A DNA stretch of 54,865 bases from the NCBI GenBank assembly GCA_024275295.1, contig JAJRZI010000006.1, forward strand, positions 1-54,865. The letters are read 5' to 3'. A program made the translations under genes and the position numbers. The DNA is from Gammaproteobacteria bacterium. GTDB lineage: Bacteria > Pseudomonadota > Gammaproteobacteria > Chromatiales > Chromatiaceae. The notes beneath the pieces are model-generated. The model was not told the origin of the DNA and made no database searches. It saw only the letters and a program-made list of their open reading frames with translations. Numbering within the stretch: the first letter of the stretch is position 1; each line of letters begins with the position of its first letter. Shown one piece after another: positions 34,933 through 43,367 of the stretch.

Positions 34933-35532
34933 ATGCACAGTCATCGCAAATGGTTGAACCTCGTCGCCGGACTCTGTTTTACACTGCTTTCATCCGCCAC
35001 CCCAGCCGCTTCTGTCAACAGTTTCCCTGCAACGGTTCAGCTGGTCGGCAGGGATAATCCTGTTACAACAGCAACAATCCTCCAAAAACGTCCTGTTTTC
35101 CTGCTGGTCTGCTCCCACGCCACGGCTGATCTCATAAAAGCAGTTCCGGCTGCATGGCTGGAGCAGGGTTTTAAGATCCCGGCAGATCAATTTGTTTCGG
35201 TTGCCGCTGTCTCAAAGGCCCCCTGGCTGGTCAAAAAACTCTTTATCGGCTCCGGGTTATCCAGCCTGGTTGAAGAGCGAACAGAGCTGATCAAAAACCG
35301 GATTCCAGAGATCAAGGATTCACCCGTTATCGTGGATATGGAGGGCGATATGGTATCCGCCCTCCAATTGGATAATCTGAGTAAAACAGAATTCGCCAGC
35401 TTTATTATCAATCAGGTGGGAGAGGTCAAACCCCTGCTCAGGTCGGAACTGCTGGATGATTCAGACGCCGCTATTAATGCGGCTGCCAGTAAAATAGTCC
35501 AGGCCGCTGAACCTCACTTTGGAGCTAAATAG
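34933..35532 (+). CDS. Exported protein of unknown function
   Basis: 199 residues with a signal peptide ending near SSATPAASV. Mature part of about 175 residues has hydrophobic strand-helix patterns (LQKRPVFLLVCSHATADLI, SPVIVDMEGDMVSAL) reminiscent of a thioredoxin-like or periplasmic binding fold, but no Cys-x-x-Cys is present. Not recognised. GGAGCC precedes the ATG. It heads the run that ends with the mqn genes and overlaps the next gene at a tandem TAG TGA. Confidence 0.75.
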   Translation: MHSHRKWLNLVAGLCFTLLSSATPAASVNSFPATVQLVGRDNPVTTATILQKRPVFLLVCSHATADLIKAVPAAWLEQGFKIPADQFVSVAAVSKAPWLVKKLFIGSGLSSLVEERTELIKNRIPEIKDSPVIVDMEGDMVSALQLDNLSKTEFASFIINQVGEVKPLLRSELLDDSDAAINAAASKIVQAAEPHFGAK

Positions 35533-37118
35533 TGAAACGCTACATTCTGACCTTTTTGTGTGGACTACTACTGCTATCAGGCTGCGCCACAAATCTGCCC
35601 ACCCCGCATGACCGATCAGCCCGGCTTGACGATCAGGATCAACTCTTCAGGGATGTCGCCATAACCGACGCCCGCTATCAGGACATCTCCGGCTTCGAGC
35701 ATACGAAGGTCGATTACAACCTGCGGCAGCTTGCCAAAAAATATCCCTACCAGTCTGACTTCAACACCCAAAAGGCCTTTATCCACGACTTTCTCAAGCA
35801 GGCAGCAGAGCTGAATAGCCGTTTGGTATCAGAAAACGTACTGCGAATTCCGCAGGAGAAGCTGGAGCAGTTTTTGGCAGCCAGACATAAAGATATGGAT
35901 CTGTCAGCTGGCGGCAAGACCCTGCAAGAGCGATTCATGAAGGCCTACCGTAAGCATGCCGATAAAGAGCTAAGCATAGAGTTCGATGGATTGGCCAGCC
36001 TGAAGGAACTACACCAACTCGAAACCTATTGGTATAACATCGTCAACGGCATGGAAGAGTCTATTATGACAAAGGGCCGGGGGGCGCGCCTGCTGGCCAC
36101 AGCGCCACTGGTTCCCTTCATCCAGGGCTGGATTCTCTATCACGCCATGACAGATAACCCTGGCCCCCGCGCCCCGGATTTTGCAGCCAGCCAAACCTAC
36201 CTACCGCCAAAACCACAAAAGGCCGTCGACCCGGCGCAACTTCAGGGTTGGGCGCTGCTGGAGCATTATGCCCCGATAGTGGTGCAGGAGCGGGTCGATA
36301 ATCCGCCATATTCACCAGAGGCCGACTATTTTGGCGAGGTCTACCTGTCGGGTGACTCACTGGCCGAGGCCACCCCTGGCGTGCATACTGATCGCCCCAC
36401 CCTCTACGCCTATCAGGTTGAGAAGGAGATCCAGGGGATCAAGACGAAGCAGCTGATCTATACGCTGTGGTATCCAGAACACCCGGCCATGAAGGGATTT
36501 GATCCTGAGGCAGGCCCGATGGTGGGTTGGACACTTCGCATCACGCTTAATCTGGACAACCGGCCGCTGATGTATGAGTCGATCTCAAATTGCGGCTGCT
36601 ATTACAAGGTCTTCCCCACCGAGCGGATGGAGGCCTGGAGCAAGGCGGAGCACCCGCAAATCGAGGATGGCAAGGTCTTACACCTTGAACAGGATCTGGC
36701 CAGAAAGATCGACGCCATTGTCCCGGAGCTGGTCACCGTACCCAAAGGGCCGCCCCAGCGCGCCAGCCTCTTCTACTCTGCCGGTCATCACCAGCTCATT
36801 ACTGTCCGGCTGGAATCACAGCTTGCAGAGAGTGGCGCGGCCACAACAGGGCATCGCTACGCCCTGCTGCCTTACAAGCAGCTGGAAAATCTCCCCTTCA
36901 ATGGTTATCGCGCCAGCCTGTTTGGTGAAGATGGTCTGGTCAGAAAGGCCGACCGGCCGGAGTGTACGCTGCTGATACCATCCGGAATCTATCATGCCGG
37001 GCACCCCCGGCAACGGGGGACCCAGATGATCTATTTCGATCAGGCTGATTTCGATGATCCGGCACTGTTCGAGACCTACCTCCGTCTGCCGAGCAGGGCA
37101 TTTGGACGCGCTTTGTGA
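35532..37118 (+). CDS. Large lipoprotein of unknown function
   Basis: 528 residues from GTG 35532. Signal and lipobox LLLSGCATN near residue 18. Helical, charged region to about 160, one hydrophobic stretch near 185-205, then a large mostly beta domain with Trp/Tyr/Cys-rich core (YESISNCGCYYKVF near 350). No known family recognised. Lies between an exported protein and a hydrolase, with one-base-type overlaps at both ends, so it forms a unit with them. Possibly a surface or outer-membrane lipid-handling protein. Confidence 0.78.
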   Translation: MKRYILTFLCGLLLLSGCATNLPTPHDRSARLDDQDQLFRDVAITDARYQDISGFEHTKVDYNLRQLAKKYPYQSDFNTQKAFIHDFLKQAAELNSRLVSENVLRIPQEKLEQFLAARHKDMDLSAGGKTLQERFMKAYRKHADKELSIEFDGLASLKELHQLETYWYNIVNGMEESIMTKGRGARLLATAPLVPFIQGWILYHAMTDNPGPRAPDFAASQTYLPPKPQKAVDPAQLQGWALLEHYAPIVVQERVDNPPYSPEADYFGEVYLSGDSLAEATPGVHTDRPTLYAYQVEKEIQGIKTKQLIYTLWYPEHPAMKGFDPEAGPMVGWTLRITLNLDNRPLMYESISNCGCYYKVFPTERMEAWSKAEHPQIEDGKVLHLEQDLARKIDAIVPELVTVPKGPPQRASLFYSAGHHQLITVRLESQLAESGAATTGHRYALLPYKQLENLPFNGYRASLFGEDGLVRKADRPECTLLIPSGIYHAGHPRQRGTQMIYFDQADFDDPALFETYLRLPSRAFGRAL

Positions 37119-37798
37119 TTGAGGAGTCTCTCTCTTTCAGCTCAGAGGGGTTATCGATTGAGGGGCTGCTGAGCTACTCCAGCGCAATCCAGACCCCCAG
37201 GGCCAAGGTGCTGCTCTGCCCGCCACACCCCTTTTTGGGGGGTGACATGCAGAACAATGTCATCGCCCATTTAAACTCGGCGCTGGCAGAGCAGGGCTAC
37301 CTGACCCTCTGTTTCAACTATCGGGGCATCGGCAACAGCCAGTCAAGGCGCATGCTTGAGGCCGATCAACAGGCCTTTTGGGATAATTCCCGCTGCCCGG
37401 AATATGAATCGGAGATGTATACCGATTGCCGATCCGCCCTGGAGTGGCTGCGGCTTCAACTGGATCGGCAACTCTCCATCCTGGTCGTGGGCTACTCGTT
37501 CGGATGCCTTCCGGCACTGAAGATGGCGCAGCAGGAAGATGTCGTCACAGGTTGCGCACTGATCTCACCACCGCTGAACAGATGGCCCATCCCGGCAGAG
37601 GATGTGCAATTCAACAAACCCAAAGGACTCTTCTACTCCCCAGGGGATTTTGCCTGTGACAGCAACTGGCTGCAGGGGCTGTTTGAAAGCATGTCCACCC
37701 CCAAAGCACTTTGGGAGACAGCGGATGCCGACCATTTTTTTATACAGAAAGAGCCGCTCCTGGGCGAGCAGGTCATTCGCTTTCTAGCCGGTATCTGA
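37115..37798 (+). CDS. Alpha/beta hydrolase
   Basis: 227 residues from GTG 37115, which overlaps the previous stop (GTGA). Alpha/beta hydrolase features: CPPHPFLGGDMQNNV (oxyanion region), FNYRGIGNSQS, nucleophile elbow VVGYSFGCLPALK with Ser, and C-terminal DADHFF carrying the catalytic Asp and His. Similar to short COG2945-type hydrolases. Substrate not predictable. Three bases before mqnD, so it is cotranscribed with menaquinone genes; a lipid ester or thioester substrate would fit. Confidence 0.85.
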   Translation: MIEESLSFSSEGLSIEGLLSYSSAIQTPRAKVLLCPPHPFLGGDMQNNVIAHLNSALAEQGYLTLCFNYRGIGNSQSRRMLEADQQAFWDNSRCPEYESEMYTDCRSALEWLRLQLDRQLSILVVGYSFGCLPALKMAQQEDVVTGCALISPPLNRWPIPAEDVQFNKPKGLFYSPGDFACDSNWLQGLFESMSTPKALWETADADHFFIQKEPLLGEQVIRFLAGI

Positions 37799-37801
37799 GC
37801 G

Positions 37802-38629
37802 ATGCAGATCAGCCTGGCCTACTCACCCTGCCCCAATGACACCGCCCTGTTTGGCGCTATCGCCAGTGGTGCACTTTCACTACCCAGGGTTACCCTGAAA
37901 ACGTATCTGCACGACATCGAGATCCTCAACCAGCATGCGCAGGATGGAGACTACGACATCACCAAACTATCGGTATTTGGCTACCTGAAAAGCCGCAAAC
38001 ACTATCAACTGCTGGATGTTGGCGCAGCCCTTGGTTTTGGGTGTGGGCCGCTGTTGGTTTCAGCCCATGGGCAACGGCCTGATCTCGCAACATGCCGCAT
38101 CCTGTTCCCCGGCAGACTGACGACAGCCTACCTGCTGTTTCGCATCCTGAACCCTGAGTCACCTATCCAGAATCACCACTTTGCACCGTATAACGAGATT
38201 GCCCAACAGCTGACCACAAAAAAGTTCGACTGTGGCATCATCATCCACGAGACACGTTTCACCTACCGACAACAAGGGTTGAAAAGACTCATGGATCTCG
38301 GAGAGGAGTGGGAAAGGCTTACACAACTCCCGATCCCTTTGGGTTGCTGCGTTATCAGACATGATCTGGCGCCATCACTCAAGGCGCCCTTTACCCGGCT
38401 AGTGCGCCAGGGATTTGATCAAAGAGCGCGGGAGACTGACAAGGTGCCGGACTATGTTCAGCAACATGCCACAGAACTGGAACCCTCAGTCATCAATGAG
38501 CATATTCGCCTCTACCTCAATGACTATAGCCGTGATCTGGGGCAGACAGGAAAGCAAGCCATTCAGGCGCTGACCCAAAGAGCGGAATCTGCCGGACTTC
38601 TGGATGAATGCACAGGGGAAACAGCATGA
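37802..38629 (+). CDS. mqnD: 1,4-dihydroxy-6-naphthoate synthase
   Basis: Final dedicated step of naphthoate formation in the futalosine menaquinone pathway. The 275 residues have the periplasmic-binding-protein fold of MqnD and start ISLAYSPCPNDTALFGAI, the family signature. Later segments ITKLSVFGYL and GCGPLLVS also match. The stop overlaps the mqnB start (ATGA). Together with mqnA, mqnB, mqnC and mqnE nearby the assignment is firm. Confidence 0.93.
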   Translation: MQISLAYSPCPNDTALFGAIASGALSLPRVTLKTYLHDIEILNQHAQDGDYDITKLSVFGYLKSRKHYQLLDVGAALGFGCGPLLVSAHGQRPDLATCRILFPGRLTTAYLLFRILNPESPIQNHHFAPYNEIAQQLTTKKFDCGIIIHETRFTYRQQGLKRLMDLGEEWERLTQLPIPLGCCVIRHDLAPSLKAPFTRLVRQGFDQRARETDKVPDYVQQHATELEPSVINEHIRLYLNDYSRDLGQTGKQAIQALTQRAESAGLLDECTGETA

Positions 38630-39270
38630 GGCCTGCAGAGAACAGACCGACTGTAGCCCTGGTCTTCGCCACTCAAATTGAGGCAGAATCGGCAATGCAG
38701 CGTCTTCAGGCCAAACCTGTAGATAACTTCAGTAGGCTCTTTGCCGGCCGGCATCCCGGATCAGCACAAAATATATTGATACTGTTAACCGGCATGGGAC
38801 CAAAAGCGGCATACCTGGCGATGAACTCACTATTAAACGCACAACCCGTCTCAAAGGTGATCAATCCAGGTGTTGCAGGATCATTGCATTCTCATCTACA
38901 GATTGGCTAGCTGAGCACAATCGAATGCACACAGATAGAGAAGCCTTCCACAGAGGAGTTTCAGAATTTGGATCAAATTACCCTCTGCCCCCTCCCCGAC
39001 CTGCCTCAACGCCGTTTGATAAGCGTTCATACCCCCGTGTTTAACGATAAGCACAGAACAAGACTGGCAACCGATGCCGATCTGGTTGATATGGAGGGTG
39101 CGGCAATTGCATGGGCCTGCCATCAGCACCATATCCCTTGTCAGATGATCAAAGGCATCACTGATTCTGCAGGTGCAGATGAACGAGAAATGCTGCATAA
39201 AAACCTCCCTGAAGTCAGCGACATGCTCACAACAGCGCTGTTTCAACAGGAGGATATTTTTGTCTCCTGA
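38626..39270 (+). pseudogene. mqnB: Futalosine hydrolase-like nucleosidase, frame interrupted by TAG at codon 95
   Basis: Cleaves the base from futalosine (or aminofutalosine). From ATG 38626 the frame encodes a PNP/UDP-phosphorylase-type fold: ILLTGMGPKAAYLAMNSL, VINPGVAGSL, then TAG at 38908-38910 after LQIG, then in the same frame LSTIECTQIE and the conserved VDMEGAAIAWACHQH and KGITDSAG. With the TAG read as sense it is 214 residues, slightly short but complete. No frameshift. GAG or CAG to TAG is one change. Its end overlaps mqnE by 11 bases. Confidence 0.85.
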
Positions 39271-40216
39271 ACGCATCAACCGAGATGAGGCGCTCTCCCT
39301 TTTTAAAAGCAAAGCTACAGAAGATCAAATGCATGTGGGCAAGCTGGCCGACCAGGTTCGTGAGGCGCGGCACGGGCGCCGCACCACCTTCGTCCACAAT
39401 CTTCAACTCAACCCCTCCAACGTCTGTGTGCGCGACTGTGATTTTTGCGGGTTTGCGGTACTGCCGGGGCAATCTGGCGGTTATAGTCTGGATGAAGAGA
39501 GCATTCTGCAAACTATCAGTGCATCAGAACCATCCGAGGTGCACATCGTCGGCGGATTGAATCAGGAGTGGGGATTCAACCGTTCATTGCAGCTCATTGC
39601 ACGCATTCGCACAGCCTTTCCGGCACTCTATATAAAGGCCTTTACGGCCGTTGAGATCGACTGGTTCGCACATCAATCAGACAGCACGATCACCGAGGTG
39701 CTTGGCCGGTTGAAAGCCGCAGGACTGGACTGCCTGCCCGGTGGTGGGGCCGAGATCTTTTCAGAGCGTATCAGAAACAGGCTCTTCCCCCGCAAGATTA
39801 ATGCTAATCGCTGGCTGGAGATTCACGCAGCGGCGCATGCTCTTAACATACCCAGTAATGCCACCCTGTTGTACGGCCTGGATGAGACCCTTGAAGAGCG
39901 CCTGGATCATCTCTTCCGGCTGCGTGAACTACAGGATCAAACCGGTGGCTTTGTATCCTTTATCCCCCTGCCCCTGCAAACAGAGGGGGAGAGCAAAAAC
40001 AGAATAACTCCACTGGATAATCTTACCGTTATCGCCATCTCCCGCCTTGTTCTGGACAATATCCCCCACATAAAGGCCTACTGGCCCATGCTGGGGTTAT
40101 CTACAGCTGCTGTCGCCCTCTCCTGGGGAGCGGATGATCTGGATGGCACCCTAGGGCTGGAAAAGGTGGCTCATGCATCCGGTGCCGATACCCCAAGGGC
40201 CATGGCAAGCAATTAA
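39260..40216 (+). CDS. mqnE: Aminofutalosine synthase, radical SAM (tail cut by TAA; frame resumes to 40279)
   Basis: Joins 3-enolpyruvylbenzoate derivative and SAM to form 6-amino-6-deoxyfutalosine. Radical-SAM cysteines are in NVCVRDCDFCGF (C-x3-C-x2-C), followed by EVHIVGG and GLDCLPGGGAEIF. I start it at TTG 39260 because AGGAGG lies six bases upstream and no ATG fits. A TAA at 40214-40216 ends the ORF, but the next 20 codons, in frame (MVRLIREAGYEPQERNGSYR), match the conserved MqnE tail, and their TGA overlaps the mqnA GTG as GTGA. So CAA or GAA to TAA probably trimmed the tail; the body is intact. Confidence 0.92.
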   Translation: MSPERINRDEALSLFKSKATEDQMHVGKLADQVREARHGRRTTFVHNLQLNPSNVCVRDCDFCGFAVLPGQSGGYSLDEESILQTISASEPSEVHIVGGLNQEWGFNRSLQLIARIRTAFPALYIKAFTAVEIDWFAHQSDSTITEVLGRLKAAGLDCLPGGGAEIFSERIRNRLFPRKINANRWLEIHAAAHALNIPSNATLLYGLDETLEERLDHLFRLRELQDQTGGFVSFIPLPLQTEGESKNRITPLDNLTVIAISRLVLDNIPHIKAYWPMLGLSTAAVALSWGADDLDGTLGLEKVAHASGADTPRAMASN

Positions 40217-40275
40217 ATGGTTCGATTAATCAGGGAAGCCGGTTATGAACCACAAGAGCGCAACGGGAGTTACAG

Positions 40276-41076
40276 GTGAGCAACCTGATCGGGATAGTCC
40301 CCTACATCAACATGCGAGCCTACTCATTGGTGCCGCCACCCGCTGACTGTAAGTTAATACAGCTATCGCCTAAACAGATGATTCAGGCATTCAAGAATGG
40401 CACGCTAACCGCAGCAGCCGTTCCCATCGGCGGGCTTTGTGAAATTAAAGGAAAATATACCTTTCTCTCCTCCTTCGGGATCAGCGCCAGAGGGTGCATC
40501 GACAGCGTACTGCTCTTTTCCCGGCGCCCCTTTGATCAGCTGGATTCCGGCTGCTCAATTACCCTGTCGGGCGAATCAGCCACATCCAACCACTTGCTAA
40601 AGCTGCTGCTGGGATATGAGCTGGGCTTTGATAATCTGCCCTGTTTCACTCCCCCAGGCGAACAGAGCGATGCAGAGCTGGTGATTGGCGATGCCGCCTT
40701 GCAACGCCTGCACCATGCCCCTGCTCCCTATATTATCGACCTCGCACGATGCTGGCAGGAGAGGCACGGCCTGCCTTTTGTCTTTGCCCGCTGGATCATC
40801 AGATCCGATGCATCGGCAGCATTACAGCAATCACTATCAGGGTGGCTGGAGTCTGTTTCAGCCTCTCGTGATCAGTGGCTGCCTCAAGTGGCGCAGGCCG
40901 CCGCCGCACAGCTCGGAATAACCACAGAGGCCTGTGAGGCCTATCTGCATCGGGTTCACTACCGGATCGACACGCCGGAGCAGCAGGGGCAGATACTGTT
41001 TCAGCAGGAGGTGAAACGGCATGGACAGCTATCCCCCTCACCCGCTTTGGACAGACTAAGAAGTACAGATTCGTAA
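40276..41076 (+). CDS. mqnA: Chorismate dehydratase
   Basis: First step of the futalosine pathway, chorismate to 3-[(1-carboxyvinyl)oxy]benzoate. 266 residues, starting GTG within the GTGA overlap with the mqnE tail. Family segments: IGIVPYINMRAYSL, the AAVPIGGLCE stretch, DSVLLFSRRPF and TLSGESATSN. Length is standard. Ten bases before mqnC. Confidence 0.92.
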   Translation: MSNLIGIVPYINMRAYSLVPPPADCKLIQLSPKQMIQAFKNGTLTAAAVPIGGLCEIKGKYTFLSSFGISARGCIDSVLLFSRRPFDQLDSGCSITLSGESATSNHLLKLLLGYELGFDNLPCFTPPGEQSDAELVIGDAALQRLHHAPAPYIIDLARCWQERHGLPFVFARWIIRSDASAALQQSLSGWLESVSASRDQWLPQVAQAAAAQLGITTEACEAYLHRVHYRIDTPEQQGQILFQQEVKRHGQLSPSPALDRLRSTDS

Positions 41077-41085
41077 TAGACAGGC

Positions 41086-42144
41086 ATGCATTCAGCACAC
41101 AATAAAAGCCAACGCCTCAACCGGGCTGAGGGTATCAAACTGATTCAGGAGATGCCTCTGGGTCAGCTCATGCGGCGCGCCCATGAGATTCGAATGCAAT
41201 ATCATCCAGCGGCGCGGGTTACCTACATCTGCGACACCAACCCCAACTACACCAACGTCTGCACCACACGCTGCCGCTTTTGCGCCTTCTGGCTGGCCAA
41301 CGGTTCCCGTGATGCCTATACCCTGAGTCCAGCCCAGCTGGCTGAACGCATATCCAGTGCCGCCCGTGTGGGAGCAACCACCGTTCTGCTTCAGGGCGGG
41401 CACAATCCCCGGATGATGTTGACAGACTGGCTGGCCTATATCCAGGCCATTCAAACAGCCGTTCCGGATATTCACATCCACCCCTTTGGGCCTGCTGAAA
41501 TTTCCTTTATGGCAGAAAATGAAGCCATAACCACACAAGCCATCCTGCAACAGCTCTGGGATATCGGCATTCGCACCCTGCCCGGTGGTGGAGCAGAGGT
41601 GCTGAGTGACCGGGTGCGCAGCGCCATAGCCCCTAAAAAATGCAGCAGCCAGCGCTGGCTCGAGGTGATGTCACAGGCCCATAGGATTGGATTTAAGACC
41701 ACAGCAACGCTGATGTACGGACACCTGGAGAGACCGGAGGATATTATCGATCATCTTCTGGCCCTGCGTAACCTGCAGGATCAAACCGGCGGATTTCAAT
41801 CCTTTATCCCCTGGTCTTTCAAACCCGGCAAAACACCCCTGGGGCGACGTATACGCCAAACCGCTTCGGCCCAGACCTATCTGCGCATCATCGCTGTAGC
41901 CCGCCTGATGCTGGATAATTTCTCACACATTCAAAGCTCCTGGTTCAGCGAAGAGCGCCAGACCGGGCAGCTTGGACTATTGGCCGGGGCTGATGATTTT
42001 GGCGGTCTGCTGATAGAAGAGAGTGTGCTGGATACCGCTGGCCACTCACACACAATCTCCATTCAGGAGCTTGAACAGGATATTCGCGCCATGGGTTTTA
42101 AACCCGTACGCAGGGATTCCTGTTACCAATGCATGGCAAGCTAA
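41086..42144 (+). CDS. mqnC: Cyclic dehypoxanthinyl futalosine synthase, radical SAM
   Basis: Cyclises dehypoxanthinyl futalosine. 352 residues with radical-SAM cysteines in NVCTTRCRFCAFW, TTVLLQGGHNP, ISFMAENEAI and GIRTLPGGGAEVLSDRVR, which separate MqnC from MqnE. It ends the mqn run and converges with the GGDEF gene 14 bases away. The deaminase that would convert aminofutalosine to futalosine is not in the window, so MqnB may act directly on the amino form or the deaminase is elsewhere. Confidence 0.93.
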   Translation: MHSAHNKSQRLNRAEGIKLIQEMPLGQLMRRAHEIRMQYHPAARVTYICDTNPNYTNVCTTRCRFCAFWLANGSRDAYTLSPAQLAERISSAARVGATTVLLQGGHNPRMMLTDWLAYIQAIQTAVPDIHIHPFGPAEISFMAENEAITTQAILQQLWDIGIRTLPGGGAEVLSDRVRSAIAPKKCSSQRWLEVMSQAHRIGFKTTATLMYGHLERPEDIIDHLLALRNLQDQTGGFQSFIPWSFKPGKTPLGRRIRQTASAQTYLRIIAVARLMLDNFSHIQSSWFSEERQTGQLGLLAGADDFGGLLIEESVLDTAGHSHTISIQELEQDIRAMGFKPVRRDSCYQCMAS

Positions 42145-42158
42145 TATTGATAATATAC

Positions 42159-43328
42159 TCACTCATCCCCAAAGCAGATTACACGATTTTTTCCACTGTT
42201 TTTGGCTTTATAGAGCGCCTGATCCGCCTGATCGACCAGCACTTCAGCAGACTCAAAAGAGCCGGAAACCTTCTCTCCGCCCGTATAGATAGAGACCCCG
42301 ATTGAGACCGTGACCTGCAGCTCCTGCCCATCATCCAGCGTGACAGTCAACTCTGCAATGGCACTACGGATACGTTCGGCGATCTCCAGCGTGACAACAG
42401 CATTGCTATCAATCAGTAGTACCGAGAACTCTTCACCACCAAAGCGGGCAAACACATCTGTCCCACGCAGTTGCTGTTTAGCAAGAAATGAGATCTCTTT
42501 CAGCACCTGATCACCGGCGCGGTGGCCATAGGTATCATTGACCCGCTTGAAGTTATCGATATCCAGCAGCAGGCAACCCAACAGGCTCTCCTGACGCTGG
42601 ACGCGCATAATCTCCTCACTCAGACGTTGATCAAAGAAGCGCCGGTTATTGATGCCGGTGAGAAAATCAGTCAGACCAACACGTTTGAGTCGTTCGTGGT
42701 TGGCAGCATTTTCCAAACAGATGGCCACCACGGCCGAGAGACGCTGCAGAAAATCTGTTGCCGAGCCGGTAATAAATCTTTCGCTTTTAACACAGCCCAA
42801 ATTAAGGCTACCGATCAGTTCGTCATATCGAATCAATGGCATGAGCGCCACGCTGGCTGGTTTTGTCTTTACCGCAGAGAATAAAAATTCATGCTGCTCT
42901 GGTCGGTAGGCACCCAACTGAGGCCCGGCGGTTACACCATAAAAAGCATCCAGTTCATCACTGGTAGAGAGAAAAGCCAATGCGGGATGATCTGCCAGCA
43001 CTACCCCTTCATCCTCCATAATGTGCTGCAGTTCATAGGAGGGGTCTATTAGCGTTAAAGTGACTGCATCCAACTCAAATGCAGTACGGTAATCATAGAT
43101 GATGGTGTTGATCAACTGAACCAGTGAATTGAGCCGGATAAGCTGTAGTTCCTGCTCCTGAAAGCGACGCATTTTCTGCTCATTACTGCGTGCCTGAGCC
43201 AGGAATGCTTTAAGTTGGCGACGCAACTGCTGGTTCTCTGAGTAGAGATCATGACCCAGAGTCTGCTGTTCTGTTTTCTGCTGTTGAAGAGCCAATGCCC
43301 GTCTCCTGACAACTGTCGTTATTCCCAT
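42159..43328 (-). CDS. Diguanylate cyclase with N-terminal coiled coil and DUF484/GAF-like domain
   Basis: 389 residues. An N-terminal coiled coil (about 10-65) and a DUF484/GAF-like sensor (about 65-215) precede a GGDEF domain (about 225-388). The active-site motif is GGEEF, with an RxxD inhibitory site five residues before it (RGTDVFARFGGEEF), so c-di-GMP synthesis with product inhibition is expected. No membrane segment. The signal is unknown. Transcribed alone on the minus strand between the mqn genes and tsaB. Confidence 0.92.
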   Translation of the reverse strand: MGITTVVRRRALALQQQKTEQQTLGHDLYSENQQLRRQLKAFLAQARSNEQKMRRFQEQELQLIRLNSLVQLINTIIYDYRTAFELDAVTLTLIDPSYELQHIMEDEGVVLADHPALAFLSTSDELDAFYGVTAGPQLGAYRPEQHEFLFSAVKTKPASVALMPLIRYDELIGSLNLGCVKSERFITGSATDFLQRLSAVVAICLENAANHERLKRVGLTDFLTGINNRRFFDQRLSEEIMRVQRQESLLGCLLLDIDNFKRVNDTYGHRAGDQVLKEISFLAKQQLRGTDVFARFGGEEFSVLLIDSNAVVTLEIAERIRSAIAELTVTLDDGQELQVTVSIGVSIYTGGEKVSGSFESAEVLVDQADQALYKAKNSGKNRVICFGDE

Positions 43329-43367
43329 AGCGACCGGAAATTACATTTCCTGATAGAAAATTTTAGA

